Below, piece after piece: positions 23,220 to 36,900 of a stretch of 64,000 nucleotides of DNA. The notes below the pieces were generated by a model. It ran no database searches. It was given only the letters and a program-made list of their open reading frames with translations, and had not been told where the DNA came from. The position numbers and the translations under genes are program-made. The stretch spans positions 192,193 to 256,192 of the forward strand of contig CAJNOJ010000094.1 in assembly GCA_905250025.1 (NCBI GenBank), given 5' to 3'. Each line of letters opens with the position of its first letter. Positions within the stretch are counted from its first letter, which is position 1. The stretch comes from Adineta ricciae. Lineage: Eukaryota > Rotifera > Eurotatoria > Adinetida > Adinetidae.

Positions 23220-26200
23220 TTAGGCCAATTTCGTCACCATTTCTCGACTAAGTAAATCCGCTTGTCGTATCGGTTCGCAGATACGATATTTAGTCACAGA
23301 TTTGAATATTTCACAAGCTGTCGGCAATGTTATTTGATGTCCCACGCTGATATAAACCGCATTTTTCACATAACCGGTTACGTTATAAGCCAAGCCAAGA
23401 ACATTTCCACTGTCACCGATAATTTCAACATATTGATCTTCTTTCGATGCTTGATTCGTCAGTAATTCTTCAACTCGCTCTCGCGTCATCCCGTCTGCGT
23501 AGAGAACGTTCTTCGATACACCAAAACATGGTATACCACTTAAAACACCGAAATGCGAGGCAATACCAGCTCGACGCGGATGCCAAACACCGTTTCCATC
23601 CATGAGAATCACTTGCGGTGTTAAATGAGGACAATGCTCTTTCTGAATATCGATCAATTTCATAAAAACCGGTGCTTCACGGAAAGCGAGGTAATTTGCA
23701 ATGTACGGAATTTTCATGTTACAATTCACGCTGATTTTCGCCACGATATTCAGTGTCGAATAATCGAAAATAACCATTGAAGCAACAGCTTTGTCGTTTG
23801 TTTTAACGAAACTTATATCTAAACCAGCGATATATTTAACCGGCTGTTCGATTTGATCAACATCGATTACGATTGATGAGACAATATTATTTTGTTCTCT
23901 AAAATATAGGTGATCGCCATGACAATGACTGAAACCAATCTACTTACTGTGTCCAGATGGGCAAAAGATCGTCGGGGGCTAGTTTATATTCGAATTCGAT
24001 AAAATCTTTGATTTCGATGGTCAAACATGTTTGATCGATGTTTGTCTTCATTCTCTCTCGTGATTCAATGTAGAGTTGTTGAACACGTTGTCTTAATTCA
24101 TGAAAATTGGTTTTATTTCCAGTTATATCAAGAGCATGTGGCACTTGTAATCTCGATGGATCGAATAGGACTTCCTTGGTCGATTCATCGTATTCCAATC
24201 CATTTGCAAGTAGTTCACTAAGAAATTTATACTCATATGAACGTGATAGTTGATCTTGGTCAACGTGACTGCGATTGATCGTTGTTTGCCGAAGTCGAAG
24301 ATAATCTTCAATGGTTACGACTACATATGGAAATACGTAGTCCGCGTATATATTTCCTTTCCGTCCTGCGGTGTGACCAAGATGGATCATACAATTCATG
24401 ATCATTTCTTCGCTAATCGTCGTTTCATTGGGATGGATGTCTTCAAGTACCTGTGCGACGATTGAATGTAAAAGAAAATGACCACTGGTTTGATTCGGTG
24501 TACAACTGCCATAGAATTGTCTCAATTTATGATCAAAATTTTGCTTTACTTGATCGATAAGTGTTCTCAAATCAATTCGTTTGTTTTCCACATCTTTATC
24601 CCATAATGGTTCCATGCCGAAGAATAACTTACTCGGACACGAAAATCGACCAAGATTGATTGCATACGAAGGTACCATAGTCTTCAATGGCGTATGATAA
24701 TTTCCGAATACTTTGCCGTTGACAAGTTTTTTCAACTCCGGCCATTGAATTTCCATCTTCTCTCGTAATGCTCGGTATTTGATGGCAAAATCTGTATACA
24801 ATTTCATTGGTCGATCGTGCACTTCCACTGTTGTTAACATAAACAAGACGAATGAGACGATTTCACTTGGAAGTATCGTCGAATAATCACTACTCATATT
24901 ACGAGCAAGTTTAGTAACCGAACGAACGAATCGATGATGAGATTCGCCCAAGAAATCGCGTAAATGTTCGTTGTCGATATCGATTTTCTTCAACGAATCA
25001 TACAGTGGAATGCCACAGAGGGTATCGAAAAGCACATTGCATAAGTCTTGTTTGACATTAAGCAAATGCTCCGGCCCGAATTTCGTTTTCGAACATTGAC
25101 GCTCGATGCACATCAAAGTAAAACGTTGTCGTAGAAGGATTTGAATAGTATCGTTATCCAACTGATGGTATTTACAATTAAAATTCAAAATTCGACATAC
25201 AGCTTGAATTGGCTGCCGTAAAAGTTTATCTCTGTGCTTAACGACTTCTTTTATCGCCTCGGAAAATCTCATCCGAGTTCCCTCTTCGGCAAATGTATCA
25301 GTTGTATAGATGTTCTCAACCATCTGCCTTAGAATATACTCTTTGACGTTCTTATCGAGCCAGTTGAATTGACATTCATCAATTATGGATAAAAGTAACA
25401 TTTGTGCATGAGGAAGGATTCGATTACCAGTGAGAGTTTGAAATAAAGTGTAATTAATAAACTTTCGATTCGATTCAGTTGACCAGTTCAAGGGTAGAAA
25501 GCCTGAGTACGGCTCGCGATAGAGAGTTATCTTCGCTGGAGATGAATTCATGTAAGGTTTCGCGCAGAAACCGCAAACAGGATTTGCAACGAGACAGCCC
25601 GCTAAATTTTCGTTTCCTTCCAGAGGAAAGTTAATGATGAAATCGCTCGTTGTATTATCAAGATTCGTCGGTGATTTTAACCAGAGTACAAATGGACCTT
25701 GTTCCATGCAAATTGCGCATTCGAAGAGAGGAACATTTGTATGATCCAAGATATCGATTGTATCGGAATGTTCGTCGTCATTCGCCGTGAGAACTCGCGC
25801 TCGATTGGCTCGATTCGATGCGAAAGTGAAATCGTTGATCGAATAAGAACCTGTTTCTTGCTCGTGGATGAGATTTTGAACTGTATTCCAATAATGGCGT
25901 GTCTTATGCAAATTTTCGTTGACATATTTCAGATATTCGATTTCCTCGAGTTTCGCTTGATCGGATACTTCGTGAAGTTGTCGACGAAGGTCGCTCAATT
26001 GATGGAAACCTTCGGTTTGATTCAGTTTCAGTGTAACGATTTGCGAAACGATCTCGTCACGTTGCCGACAGAATTGAAACGGAAACTTCGATTTACAGCT
26101 TTCCGTATCCACTCGTATTGCTTGCATTTTCATTTGTGAAACAAATGTGCGAAAGTCATGTAATTTGTTTTCAATTTTACCATATTGAATCAATGTTTTC

Positions 26201-27137
26201 CAATCATTTTCGTTTAAATTCGAAACCGATTCGACATCTTTGATATTTAAAAATTGATTCAGATCAATGGCGACAATCTCTTTCTCATCATCACGAATTG
26301 GAATACAACCCTCGGGAATCGTTTGATGTTCGTAGATTTCCGTATTCTCGAATAATTCTTTCATACTCAATGTCTTCAAATTTTCATATGAACTCAAATC
26401 ACCCGACGGTGAATAGAAGTTTGCGATATACCCTTTTGATGAGAGAACATAGAAGATTTCGCCGTCGTAGAAAAGGCATAGCACATTCGATGCCATCATC
26501 AGCGGTGCAACAACAGACACATTGATCTGCGATGGTGATCCGTACTTGTTCTGAACAATAATACAGATAACCAAAGCTTTGTTTAGATTGTCTTTTGTAT
26601 AAGTAGCAAACTACAAAGAGCAGATAATCGATGGAGATATGAGCTGATGTTTCTACCTGAGTGACACTGTGATTGTCGATTTGTCCGTCGGTGACAAAAA
26701 CAACAACGTCACATGTTTGAAACGCCTTTCGTGTTGATTCATTTTGAAAAATTGCTATGGGTGACGTACCACCCTCCGGTCGTGCTGATTTAATATCTGA
26801 GCATAATCTTGCAGACGAATTCCAAAGCACAACATGATCGAAATTCGTTGCTTGACAGATACTCAATTCAGCTTGCAAAACATACTTTCCAGTTGTTATT
26901 AATTGTGAACCTGTAGACCCCGAATTGTCAATGAATATTCCGGCCGAAAAATCTTATTTCACAAAACTCAAGTTTCTTCAATTGAAGTTCAAAAAAAACT
27001 CTACCTCCTACTTTCTTCAATTGAAAATCGCTTTTCGGTATGGTAATTACATACGGTGATGTCATTACTAGACGATATATGTTGTTTGCAAAGAACAGAG
27101 AACAGTCGTATATATAGCGACGTATTACATCATCCAT
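23220..27137 (-). CDS. VWA domain - zinc-motif - endonuclease V fusion protein
   Basis: Four minus-strand exons: 27005-27137, 26657-26952, 23948-26610, 23220-23898; phases sum to 1,256 residues. Residues about 45-200 are a VWA domain with an intact MIDAS (FIDNSGSTGS, then GGTSPI and VTDGQ). The middle, about 800 residues, is helical and includes FECAICMEQGP ... CGFCAKPY, a C-x2-C/C-x2-C zinc-site candidate; its family is not recognised. The last 240 residues are a complete endonuclease V: YIAGLDISFV, PYIANYLAFREAPVF, ILMDGNGVWHPRRAGIASHF, GVSKNVL, GDSGNVLG and RQADLLSRE, with catalytic Asp, Glu and Asp present. Endonuclease V cleaves inosine-containing RNA/DNA. The fusion rests on one 49-nt intron (23899-23947) inside the normal N-terminus of endonuclease V (LLPIWTQ|EQNN). 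If retained, the VWA part ends at TAA one codon later. Start could also be ATG 27065. Confidence 0.75.
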
Positions 27138-27464
27138 TCCGCAAAGAAAGTCAGCTTTTTACATACAATTTAAGTAATCGAATGTCATGACGAATATTTT
27201 ATAGTGTAAGATAATGCAATGAGTGTTTGCTTATCAAAGACTCGTTACATAAGATATGATTTCAAAAACTCAATGAAGAATGAATGAAATATTTAGTCAC
27301 CTTTTGTGCATGTCTGGAGATTGCTTCATCTTTATTTTGAGTGCAAATCGCGATCGACCTTTCGAGGTTAATTGGTTACAAAGATCGCTAGTAAATCTAT
27401 GCCATTTAGATATCATTGATAAACTATTTGAAAACGAACAAACATTTCATTTCCATGATCAACG
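27138..27464. other. Divergent intergenic region
   Basis: 327 nt between the divergent starts of the VWA-endonuclease V gene and the secreted-protein gene; contains TATATATAG near 27108-27117 just inside the upstream gene. No other signal seen. Confidence 0.3.
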
Positions 27465-28909
27465 ATGCATCGTTTGTTAACAAGTGTGGTTCTTCTCATT
27501 TTTCTTACACAAGCAAATACTTGGTCGATCAAACAACGGAAACCAACTTTGAATACCAATGATACATGTTGTGTGTTGGCAAAACTGAACATCAATGCGA
27601 CACGTGCGAATCATGGCCGAACGTTCTTCGAGAGCTTGATTCTGAACAATGATTCCTATAAGGATGTTAACGAGGATAATGTATGTTCATTGATGCATTT
27701 TTTTATGCAAGAAGCCGTACTGAACGGTCGACCCATCAAGTTCTCTAAAGGTTGAATATGTTAATCAGGAAAAAATGAGATGTATTTTTATCCTTTAGGT
27801 ATGTTTGTCCTTTATGATTCAACAAAAGAATTTTTCGCCCGATTAATGGCCGCCAAGGATGCTCAAGTTCAAGGAAGTGAAGAGCATCGTTCGGGTTATT
27901 TAAAACGCTTGAAATATTTTGCTCTTAACTCACTGAAGTCAATATTAAAACTAAAAAAAATGAATCGAACCGTACCCGATGCATTTATTTATGTCCGCGG
28001 TGACGAATCATCACATTTTCGGGAAAGAGCGCTCTCGAAACTACGCCGAGCGAAAGATTATCCAGCCTAGTAAGTCTCCCGAGTTGCTCCACTCGAAAAA
28101 TCTCTCACCGTTTCCTAGCGGAATGGATGTGAAACACGGCTGCATGCCAAACGGCTTCGGACACATTCTCTTCGGTAAATTAAAAGGTTTATACAACAAC
28201 GAGTCCGATCCGTATTATGGCGATCGAATATACATCAAACCGGAAGAGTTTGGCTTGCAGAAATTTGCACATTATATCGGACGTAAGTGTGTTGTAAAAT
28301 AAAGAAACAGAAGGATGATGTCTTTTGAAGAAAATCCGTCTCGATTTTCGCCTTAGTTGTCATGAATGATCACAAATGTATTCATTCATGATAGTTGCCT
28401 TTGTTCCTTCGAGTAAACAAACGATGATTATTTGATGATGTTATGAATAAATTAAATAGCAAATTAATTTTTTAGATTCCGGCAAATATCTTAAAAGTAT
28501 TTCGCGTCGTGTAATCTGCAAAATCGCGAAATTCCAAACGTCACCCATGTGTTCGAAAGACGACGCCTTTCGCGAGAGTATCGACACGAAATTAGTCCGC
28601 AAATGGAGCCAGATTCTTTCCACCATTCCAATTCTCACCGAAAACGAACGAACATTGATGCGTTCAAAAGTCTCTCAAGAAGGCATCCATGAAATCTATC
28701 GTCAAACTTCACTCTATGCCGCCGATTACATCCAGGTTCGCGACTTTCAACAAGAAGTAGAACAGAAATACGGTCGTGATGCCCGGTCACGGAAAGGAAA
28801 TGAGATTATTTTTACCACAGAACAATTATTACAAAGTCGACTATCATGTGATTCAACAATGCTAACAAGCAGCTTAGTTCGTCAGACCCAATGTGCAAAG
28901 ACACGCTAA
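27465..28909 (+). CDS. Secreted or lumenal protein of unknown function
   Basis: Exons 27465-27750, 27799-28069, 28119-28282, 28476-28909; 384 residues, phases consistent. The N-terminus MHRLLTSVVLLIFLTQANTW is a signal peptide. Further on: two N-glycosylation sites near the start (NDTC, NAT), VCSLMHFFMQEAVLNGRPIK, a basic helical block around residue 130-150, MPNGFGHILFGKLKGLYNN and PYYGDRIYIKPEEFGLQKFA. The last exon is longer, Lys/Arg-rich and helical. No family recognised, no obvious catalytic motif. The third intron (28283-28475, 193 nt) is longer than usual. If it is retained, the protein ends at TAA 28300-28302 after RKCVVK, so two C-termini are possible. Confidence 0.6.
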
Positions 28910-29510
28910 TTAGCGTGTTCGATACAAATCTTTAACTTCTATTTACGAACATTGCCATTTGTCTTATGTCGAAGTTGATTCATTATGAAATTTCTCGATT
29001 AAATATTCTTTTCTTTGTCCAGAAATTGTCTCTCTAGAGTAAGTGAATTATATAAACGCTGAGAAAGAAGATTTATTCTCTTTGATTGTGTTCACTAAAG
29101 CACGTCTTTCTATTCATTTCAATTAGACATCCTCAGAATTTTCTTTTTCTTACTTGCTAACAAAGAAATGCTTTTTCTCAAAAGCAGTTCTCATGATTAG
29201 TTTCTTCCGGCAAGGAAAAGGAAGAAAAGCTCATGTTCTTCCATTTTGAAACTTGAATCTTACCGAAAATTTATTTCCACAACAACAAAGACAAATCTCC
29301 CGACGCGAGAGTTGCTTGCCTTGTCAGATCTCATTCATACCTGGTTAATCGTTTATTTTAGTCAAATGTCACGTTCAATTGATGATTATTAAACCCTTAA
29401 CCTTGCCGTTTATCATTCTATTCAAGTTTTCTGCTCCAGAACAAAACTTTGCATCGTTCGGGAAAGAGAGTGTGCACATCGATTAAAATCGAGACGTACC
29501 TTTCATTTTT

Positions 29511-29546
<36 letters not shown>

Positions 29547-30919
29547 CCGCTTTCACACTTGCTTCTCATCACGCTCTCTTTCCATTTTCTTGCTAATATT
29601 TTTCTTGTTACATTGGAGACAAGAACGAGAGAGAATCGGATTGCTCGAAAAGAGATAAAGATCTTATTCACTCGAGACACAAAAGAGAACGACAGCGGCA
29701 ACAAGAATGGATTTGATGTTTTACAACGCCCAGATTCAGCCGAATTGAAAAATCATGACGAGAATTAATATGCGAGGTCGGCGATGGTCCGATGCTTTAC
29801 TATGCAAGTAAGTCAATATTAACTGGACAAAAATGAGTCTTATCGGAGCTTTAATGAAGATGCATATCATTTCCCTAAAGACAAAAGTTCATTCTTCGGG
29901 ACGTCCGTTTTGTTCGATAGTTGCTCAGATAATGAATTTCCGTAACACGACCAATCGAAAGTTAGTTGAGTGTAAACTGTATCTTTCTCCGCAATTGATT
30001 TTGTCTAACCGAAGCAAAAATGGCAACCTGGAGTAATACTCGTTCAATTTCTAAACGGAAGAAGGGACAAAAAACTTATTTCGATAAGCAGATGAGATCC
30101 TTAAAATAAGCTCGCCGATTTATTCCCTTGTAAGATTTACCTTCAGCCGTTCTAATCTTTGTTTAGCAAAGCTTAGATATACTTGAGCCTCAATGTAATT
30201 TTCTTCTCTGACCTTGAAATAACTATTTTGCTAATAAACTATGTTATACTCTAATCAATGAATACACAATCGCCGTTTTGTTTTCTTATTCATCTGAGTG
30301 CTGGAAAGTTATTAAAAAAATAACAACAGATGACGGATGATGACAATATGAAATGTCTCTCTACCACACGAAGAGCCAAGATGATTGATTTGACGGAATA
30401 ATGTTCAATGTTGTTCCTTTGTTCGTGAAATTTTCTCCGTTTAAGCACATGTTGTTGTTCGTTTCGAATGTCTTTTGGAAATCTTGAGAAAGCCGACTAA
30501 TTTGATTGGAAAATGTTAATCTACTCTCATCAATATTTGATATTTTGACAAGAAATTTTCTTCCTTTTGCGACATGAGAACAGAACCTTCTGTCATTGTT
30601 TTTTTCCTTGACTAAATCCTCACATTTGACTGCGCAATTTGATCTGTCTCGTATCAAATCATGTTTTATGAGAAAGACCAAAGAAACGAGCCTGCCAGTC
30701 GTTTTACGAGTCAAAATGGATGAAAAAGAGAGAAAATAGCTTATATATTTACCAATTAATACAAAAGGAAAGCAGCACTTCATTAAAATGTTGCTTTCTC
30801 TCTCTCCCCCCTCCTGTTTCCTTTACAGTTCGATATAAAAAAAGAAAAAAATAGGTCTAAATAACATTCTGTTTGATAGAAATTGATAGAGAGTGTCAAT
30901 GTAAGCCGAAGAATACGTA
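28910..30919. other. 2-kb stretch without a supportable gene
   Basis: The largest gene-poor gap here, upstream of the BAIAP3/UNC13D-like gene. Purine/pyrimidine-biased, with a (TC)n tract at 29513-29543 and a CT-rich run near 30795-30815. Open frames (for example 30361-30783 on minus) lack family features and splice partners. It probably holds the promoter and regulatory sequence of the large downstream gene. Confidence 0.45.
29513..29543. repeat. (TC)n microsatellite
   Basis: About 15 uninterrupted TC dinucleotides. Confidence 0.95.
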
Positions 30920-33900
30920 ATGAGTACTAATAGTCAAACGCGCATCGCACGCAAACTACCAACGATTTCGCCTGAACTTATTTCTCAGAAAAAACAATCT
31001 CAGCCTTATGCAACGACAATGCCCACTCATCAAAACAGGTTTGAAAAACATTGCTTTTGTCTTCAATGATTCTTCAAAATCGATTAGGCTCATTAGAGAC
31101 CGTCAAACTTCGTTTTCCTGCCGTAATAATACTCCGATAAAAAGGTTCCGATAAGAGAAGCAGGCTAGCGAAGATGTTTTGCTAACACGTCACTGAAACT
31201 GTGTACTTTCAGCTGTTTAGTTAATTGCGTAGTATTTTTCAGACAACCAGGCGCTTGAAAGCTTTATTCTGTATGTGCAGCGATGCGATTTATCGAGTGA
31301 AAACAAATAATCGGTAGCATTTAATGTTTTATTGCCATTGTGTTACGCACAATAAATGTATATTTCATCTTATTTTATTTTTGATTAAATTTTATAAATA
31401 ATCATCTATTCCCCAAGGTTTATCCTCAATTGATAGAGACCTAAGCCCTAGAAAATTCATTTTCTTTCCCGTCTATATCACGAAAGAGAGTTCTCTGTGC
31501 TTGTAGACATTCTTTTTTTCTTTTTCTCCTCGTTTTTCTCCTTCAAACAGGCAAGCATCAGTATAAGCACATTGAAAAATGAGAGAAAGAGAAAAAAAAA
31601 GAAACACGGAAATACTATTTCTCCTCTTGCTGCTTTTTTTGTACTCTCCTTTGACGTGTGACAGAGGAAAAGTAATCAAAAGAGAATATTTAGTTCATAT
31701 GTGAACAATGACTCTCTCGTTATCTCAACAAGAATCAAAGTTCTCAGCAATATTGTCCAAACGGTAGATGACAAATGAGCATAATGATTTGTTATTTCCG
31801 TTCGTTTAGATTTGATCCTGAACATGGCAATTCATTTCTCGAAGCGTTCGAATCTGTGACTCACAAACATGAACAACGAAGACAGAAAATTAAAAAAGAC
31901 GTAACTACTCTTCCAGATTTCAGTTGACTCATGTCTACTCGGTCTTCTTTTCAGGAAGAAGTTGAAAATGAGAAATCACCTCCCGAATATCGAATAACTT
32001 TCGGAGAAAAACCTGAAGGCATTACATCGAAAGAGTATGAACTACTCTATATCGAAACGCTCTACACAATCAAACATAAGATCGGCACGACGACGTCGAA
32101 ACATAGAGAAGGAGAGAATGATCTTTACGCTTACGCACAGGATGCATTTGGTTTATCACCGGCAGATCATCGACGTTTATTAGCAAAGGCGAGTGAAGAA
32201 AAGGTTTGCAGGCAAATGTTTTTTCTCATCAAGACAATATACTGCTTTGCTCTGTTACTTCTAGCCACCCATTTTAATCTTAAATATTGAAATTGTCGAA
32301 GCGAAGGATTTGGAAGCCAAGGACGCGAATGGTAAAATGAATTATTTTAAAAGTTTACGTTTCATTTGATATTATTTAGGATTTTCCGATCCGTATTGTA
32401 TGCTGGGTATCGTACCGGAAATCCATCATTTTCCTTTATCACGTCAGACTAGTGGAGCCGGTGGTGCGTCGTCAGACGAGGAAAACGCTAATGATAGTAA
32501 ACTCGGTTTCATGAAACGTCTGAAAAGCTTTCGTAAATCGACTATTCGCCGTTCCCAAGGCCGAGAGAAGAACGCATCTTCGTCGAATTCACCTTCGCCG
32601 GCAGCGTCGTGTTTGAGAGATAAACTCCCGGCGAAGTATATTCAAACAACTGATGTCAAAAAAGCCACATTGAATCCGATTTGGATGGAAAAATTTCGTT
32701 TGTAAGTTTTAACAACGATGAAATCGACCTCCAATTGATCGACCTTTTTGTTGTTAAGTAATATCGAGAGTAGCAAAACAGAAACCATTCATTTGGACAT
32801 CTGGGACCATGATGATGAGTTCTCGGTGTTCGAAGCTGCAAGAAAGCTCAATCAAGTGCAAGGATTCAAAGGTTTGAACAGGTACTTTAAACAAATTGCT
32901 CAATCTGCACGAACAAATTCCAACGATGGTTCGCATGTTGATGATTTCTTAGGCTCAGTTAACATCAAAATCAGTGTAAGTTGATAACGCCAATTTCAAT
33001 TAGCGTTATTTTCCTGTTTTTCCATAGGAAATCCCTTCAACAGGAATTGACAAGTGGTTTCCACTTGAAGGTCGAAGCGAAAATTCCAAAGTTCATGGTC
33101 AAATTCACATTCGAGCCAATTTAGCCACACGGGAAGATCGAGGCGTTTCGGAAGAAGATAATTGGACTGATATCAAACAACATGTCGAGCTCTTACAAAT
33201 ATTTATTGATCACGAACTAAATACATATAAGGTTTGATTTCATTTTCCATTCCATTAGTATGTCAAGATGCAAATGAAGTTTTGACAGATACTTATTACT
33301 GAAATTTGTATTGTCAATCGAATCATTTCGAGGCGTGTCTGATGCGTTATCAATGATTAGGACAGTTTCCAATCGATTTGAGTGCTTTGAATGAGCGTAG
33401 GCAACATCAATGTTGATTTTTGTAGGGCGCAACAACCGAGTGGAGTGGTGAATTATCGCGTGATGCCGAAACAATCCTCCATCAACATGCGATTCAAGGT
33501 GATATCACCGATATACAACGGAAAATGTGTCGATGGATCGCTTACTCGAAAAAACATCTGGAGCGAACGTTAACACATCGGTTGTTACTGTCAATCACCG
33601 AGCAATTGGAACAAGCTTGGCAGCCGACCTCCCTCAGTCGAGATGAAAGCGATATGCTACGAGAAGGATTTACACTATTCATCAATCATTGTTTTAAACA
33701 ATTAGGAAGACTTCGCGAACTGTTTCCCGCTGCAAATCGATTAGCGATGGAACGTCTCGAGCAACTTCTCACGTAAATTTCCCTTTCAGCTCGCTTGTTT
33801 TTCTTCTTATTTCTCACTCATAGAATCGTCGGGAAACTGCACAGCATGGAAGTATTTCGCTATTGTTGTCCGTTTCAAAATAGTCTTCAACATGAACTAT

Positions 33901-36900
33901 CGTTGATTATCAAAGCGGGGACAATCGAATGGTTTGATCGAATGGTCGCCGAAATAACGAAACCGCGGTTACGAGTTCGTTGAAATCGAAATGCTTTGAT
34001 CGAATGTCAAGTGTACCTGTTTTGTTTTTAGTCAGATGAAGATATTTTACGCAATACAAGCGAGTTAGTCTATGTTCTCATCGCCGATGGTAAGAAAATT
34101 CCTCTGCGCACAAATGCGCATCGAACCATTTCTGAAGGAAATGAGGAGAAAAACGTCGAGAGTAATGCGTAACCACTTTCGACAGCGACTTTCTATGTAT
34201 TCATCGAGATGTAATGAGATTGGAAGTTAATCAATATCTTTGCATGTTCCCTTGAGTTCTAACGCATCTGTTCCTTGTGACGAAAAACGTACTCATATCT
34301 TCAGTTTTTCCATTTCAGCTCACTCGGCTGTGAAATACTATAATCCTGTATTTGAATCGTATGTGAAATCGACCTTCTCTCTCTGAACTTTTCATCTTCA
34401 TTGTTGCATTTAGAACGGTGAAATTGGCTTTTTATCATATATCGTTCAAAAAAATTGATGTCAAAGTACGTTACCCGGTGGTGTTCTGTGAATGTCTGAT
34501 GTTTGATAGAAAAAGAACGGAGACTAAGAATAAATGACACATATTCAATGTGTATTCCTTCGAGAAATGTCTCTGATGATCTCTTCAATTGATTTGCCAT
34601 GAGAAAGAACGAAAGTCTCCTAAGAATATCCAGTTCATGTCAATTGAAAACAAATGACAAGTTTTGTTTGAAATTGTAGCTTATGGAAATCGTTACCAAA
34701 GCACTTGAAGAAGAAGTGAGTCAAATTCAATTGAGCATTCATCATTGTGAAGTCGGTTTATATAGCTTGGTGAACAAATTTATCAATCTCCATTGAAGTT
34801 ATTAGAAAATACCGAGCCTGACTCGGCGGACATCGCTGCATTCGCATCAGCAGCGGAGCAGACCAGTTTATCCCTATTCGAACTGTATTTATCTCTCAAT
34901 GAACTTGCTAAATACAAAGTCTATGTCAATGAAACGTATGTAAATGCTTATTTACTCAAAAAGAAACACCTTTCGTGCTTCTAGTCATCGATCAAATCTG
35001 AAAATTAATCAATACTATGGGTACTTCGGTATTGCCATGAAGAAATGGTTATCCGTTGTTCGGAACAAACTTCTCCATCGGATTGAGTATGCTCTCGATA
35101 AAGATAAGATCGATTTATCGACGAACAATAAATTCACTTCATCATCATTGGATGTCGCGAATTGTTTTCAACAGATGACTCAGTTTTGGAAACGATTAGG
35201 TAAAAAGCAAAGCAAAAACATTGTCCGGACTATACTCTCTTCTCGTTTTAGCTTGGCCAGATATAATTAGTTCAATTGTATTTTTAATTAGAATTACTGA
35301 AGACATGGCAAACGTCACCCGTCTTTATGCAACGTTGAGTGAAGAGAAATTAAACGCCAAGAAATTGCACGATACTAATGATTTACTTTTTAACGCGCAA
35401 GAAGTAAGATTGGACTATTTGTAATGAAGTTTGATTTGAAAATTTGATTTTTCCAGCTTTCGTTAACTGTCAATAACATCGAACGTATTCGCGAATCATT
35501 CAAAGCCTTGCCAATCGAACTGGGTTATGATAAACTACTAGTCGCCGCGGAGAAATTTCATCCAATCGCTGTTGTGGACGAATATCGAAAGAAAATCGAA
35601 ACGTTAGTCGCAAGTTGCAGCCAAGAAATCATCGACCGTATCTATCAGATTCTGAATAAAGTGATCTCTAATATGGAAATTGAACTTAAACAGTACTTAT
35701 TTCATGTTATCGAAGCACCAGATGCGACCGACATTCAAGAAACTGTTCTGCCATTGTTGAATTTTCTTAATCATCAATTGGGTTCGTATCGGGAGTTGTT
35801 AATCCGACAAAACTTTGTTAGGTAATGTGAGTCGCAAGGAAAGAAATCAGTTTCGAATGAAAGTTTCGGTTTAGATTACTCGAACTCATATGGACGAAAT
35901 TACTCGACCAAATCTTAGCGGAGGTGGAATACAATGGTTCTTCTGTAAGTCGAGTTTATACTCCTCGAAGTGATTTTCTCAACATGTTCTCTTCAAGAGA
36001 TCGATGGCGTCGTATTTACGACTGTTAAAAACTCTCGATTATCTCACGGAATATTTGACGAATGATGATCAGTGTTTATCGAAAGATAATCTCAAAACTG
36101 ATAAATACCGAGTAAGACGTTCGAATTCTTCATTCCTGTGGAAACGCTGTCCTTTTAGTTAGTGAAAAAACTCTTGAAATATCAATCGAACGATACTCAA
36201 TCTTTAATCAAAACTTATTATCAGGTAAATTCAATCCTTTCCTATGTACGCACTTCATCCAAGCTTCATTTTAGGAAAAACTTCAAGAACAAGACCGCGC
36301 AAACAACTCAAGTCAATCAGACTTAGGGAAACTCTATTGTCGAGCTTACTACCATCCCAAACAGGAAACCTTGTACATTGAAAGTAATTTCTAACTTGGC
36401 TCTTTAGTCTTTTTTCATTCTCTCATTTCCAGTTATTTCATGTAAAAATCTCAAATCATGTGATTCGAATGGTTTAAGGTATGAAGCACGACGTTCGAAC
36501 ATTTCGGATTATTTCGATTGAATTTTAGTGACCCATATGTTGTTATACAATTGTGTCCAACGTTTTTGTATCCACATATTGAAAAACAGCAGACATCGAT
36601 TATCAAGAAAACATTGAATCCTCAATTCAACGAGAAATTCGAGTTGTAAGTTCTATTTTCGGCCTTGATTGACACTCAGGATTTCGCATTTCAGTCGCTT
36701 GACGGAAAAAGAGTGTGGTCTATCAGGTGGCATCGTACATTTCGTTGTGATGGATCATGATTTAATGTGGTCGAATGATTTCGAAGGTGAAGCATTTCTT
36801 GAAATTTCGAAAATAACGGGAGTGAATCATGACAATCGAATGGTTGATGAATTGAAACAGATCGAATTGGCTTTAACGCATCCGAAAGGTAGAATCTCCT

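Noticed and set aside
25699..26139. 146-codon plus-strand ORF opposite the VWA-endonuclease V gene
   Set aside because: Antisense shadow of a long, homologous coding exon.
30361..30783. 140-codon minus-strand ORF in the 2-kb gap
   Set aside because: Starts with a signal-like segment but contains no recognisable motif and has no flanking splice partners; AT-rich DNA gives such ORFs by chance.
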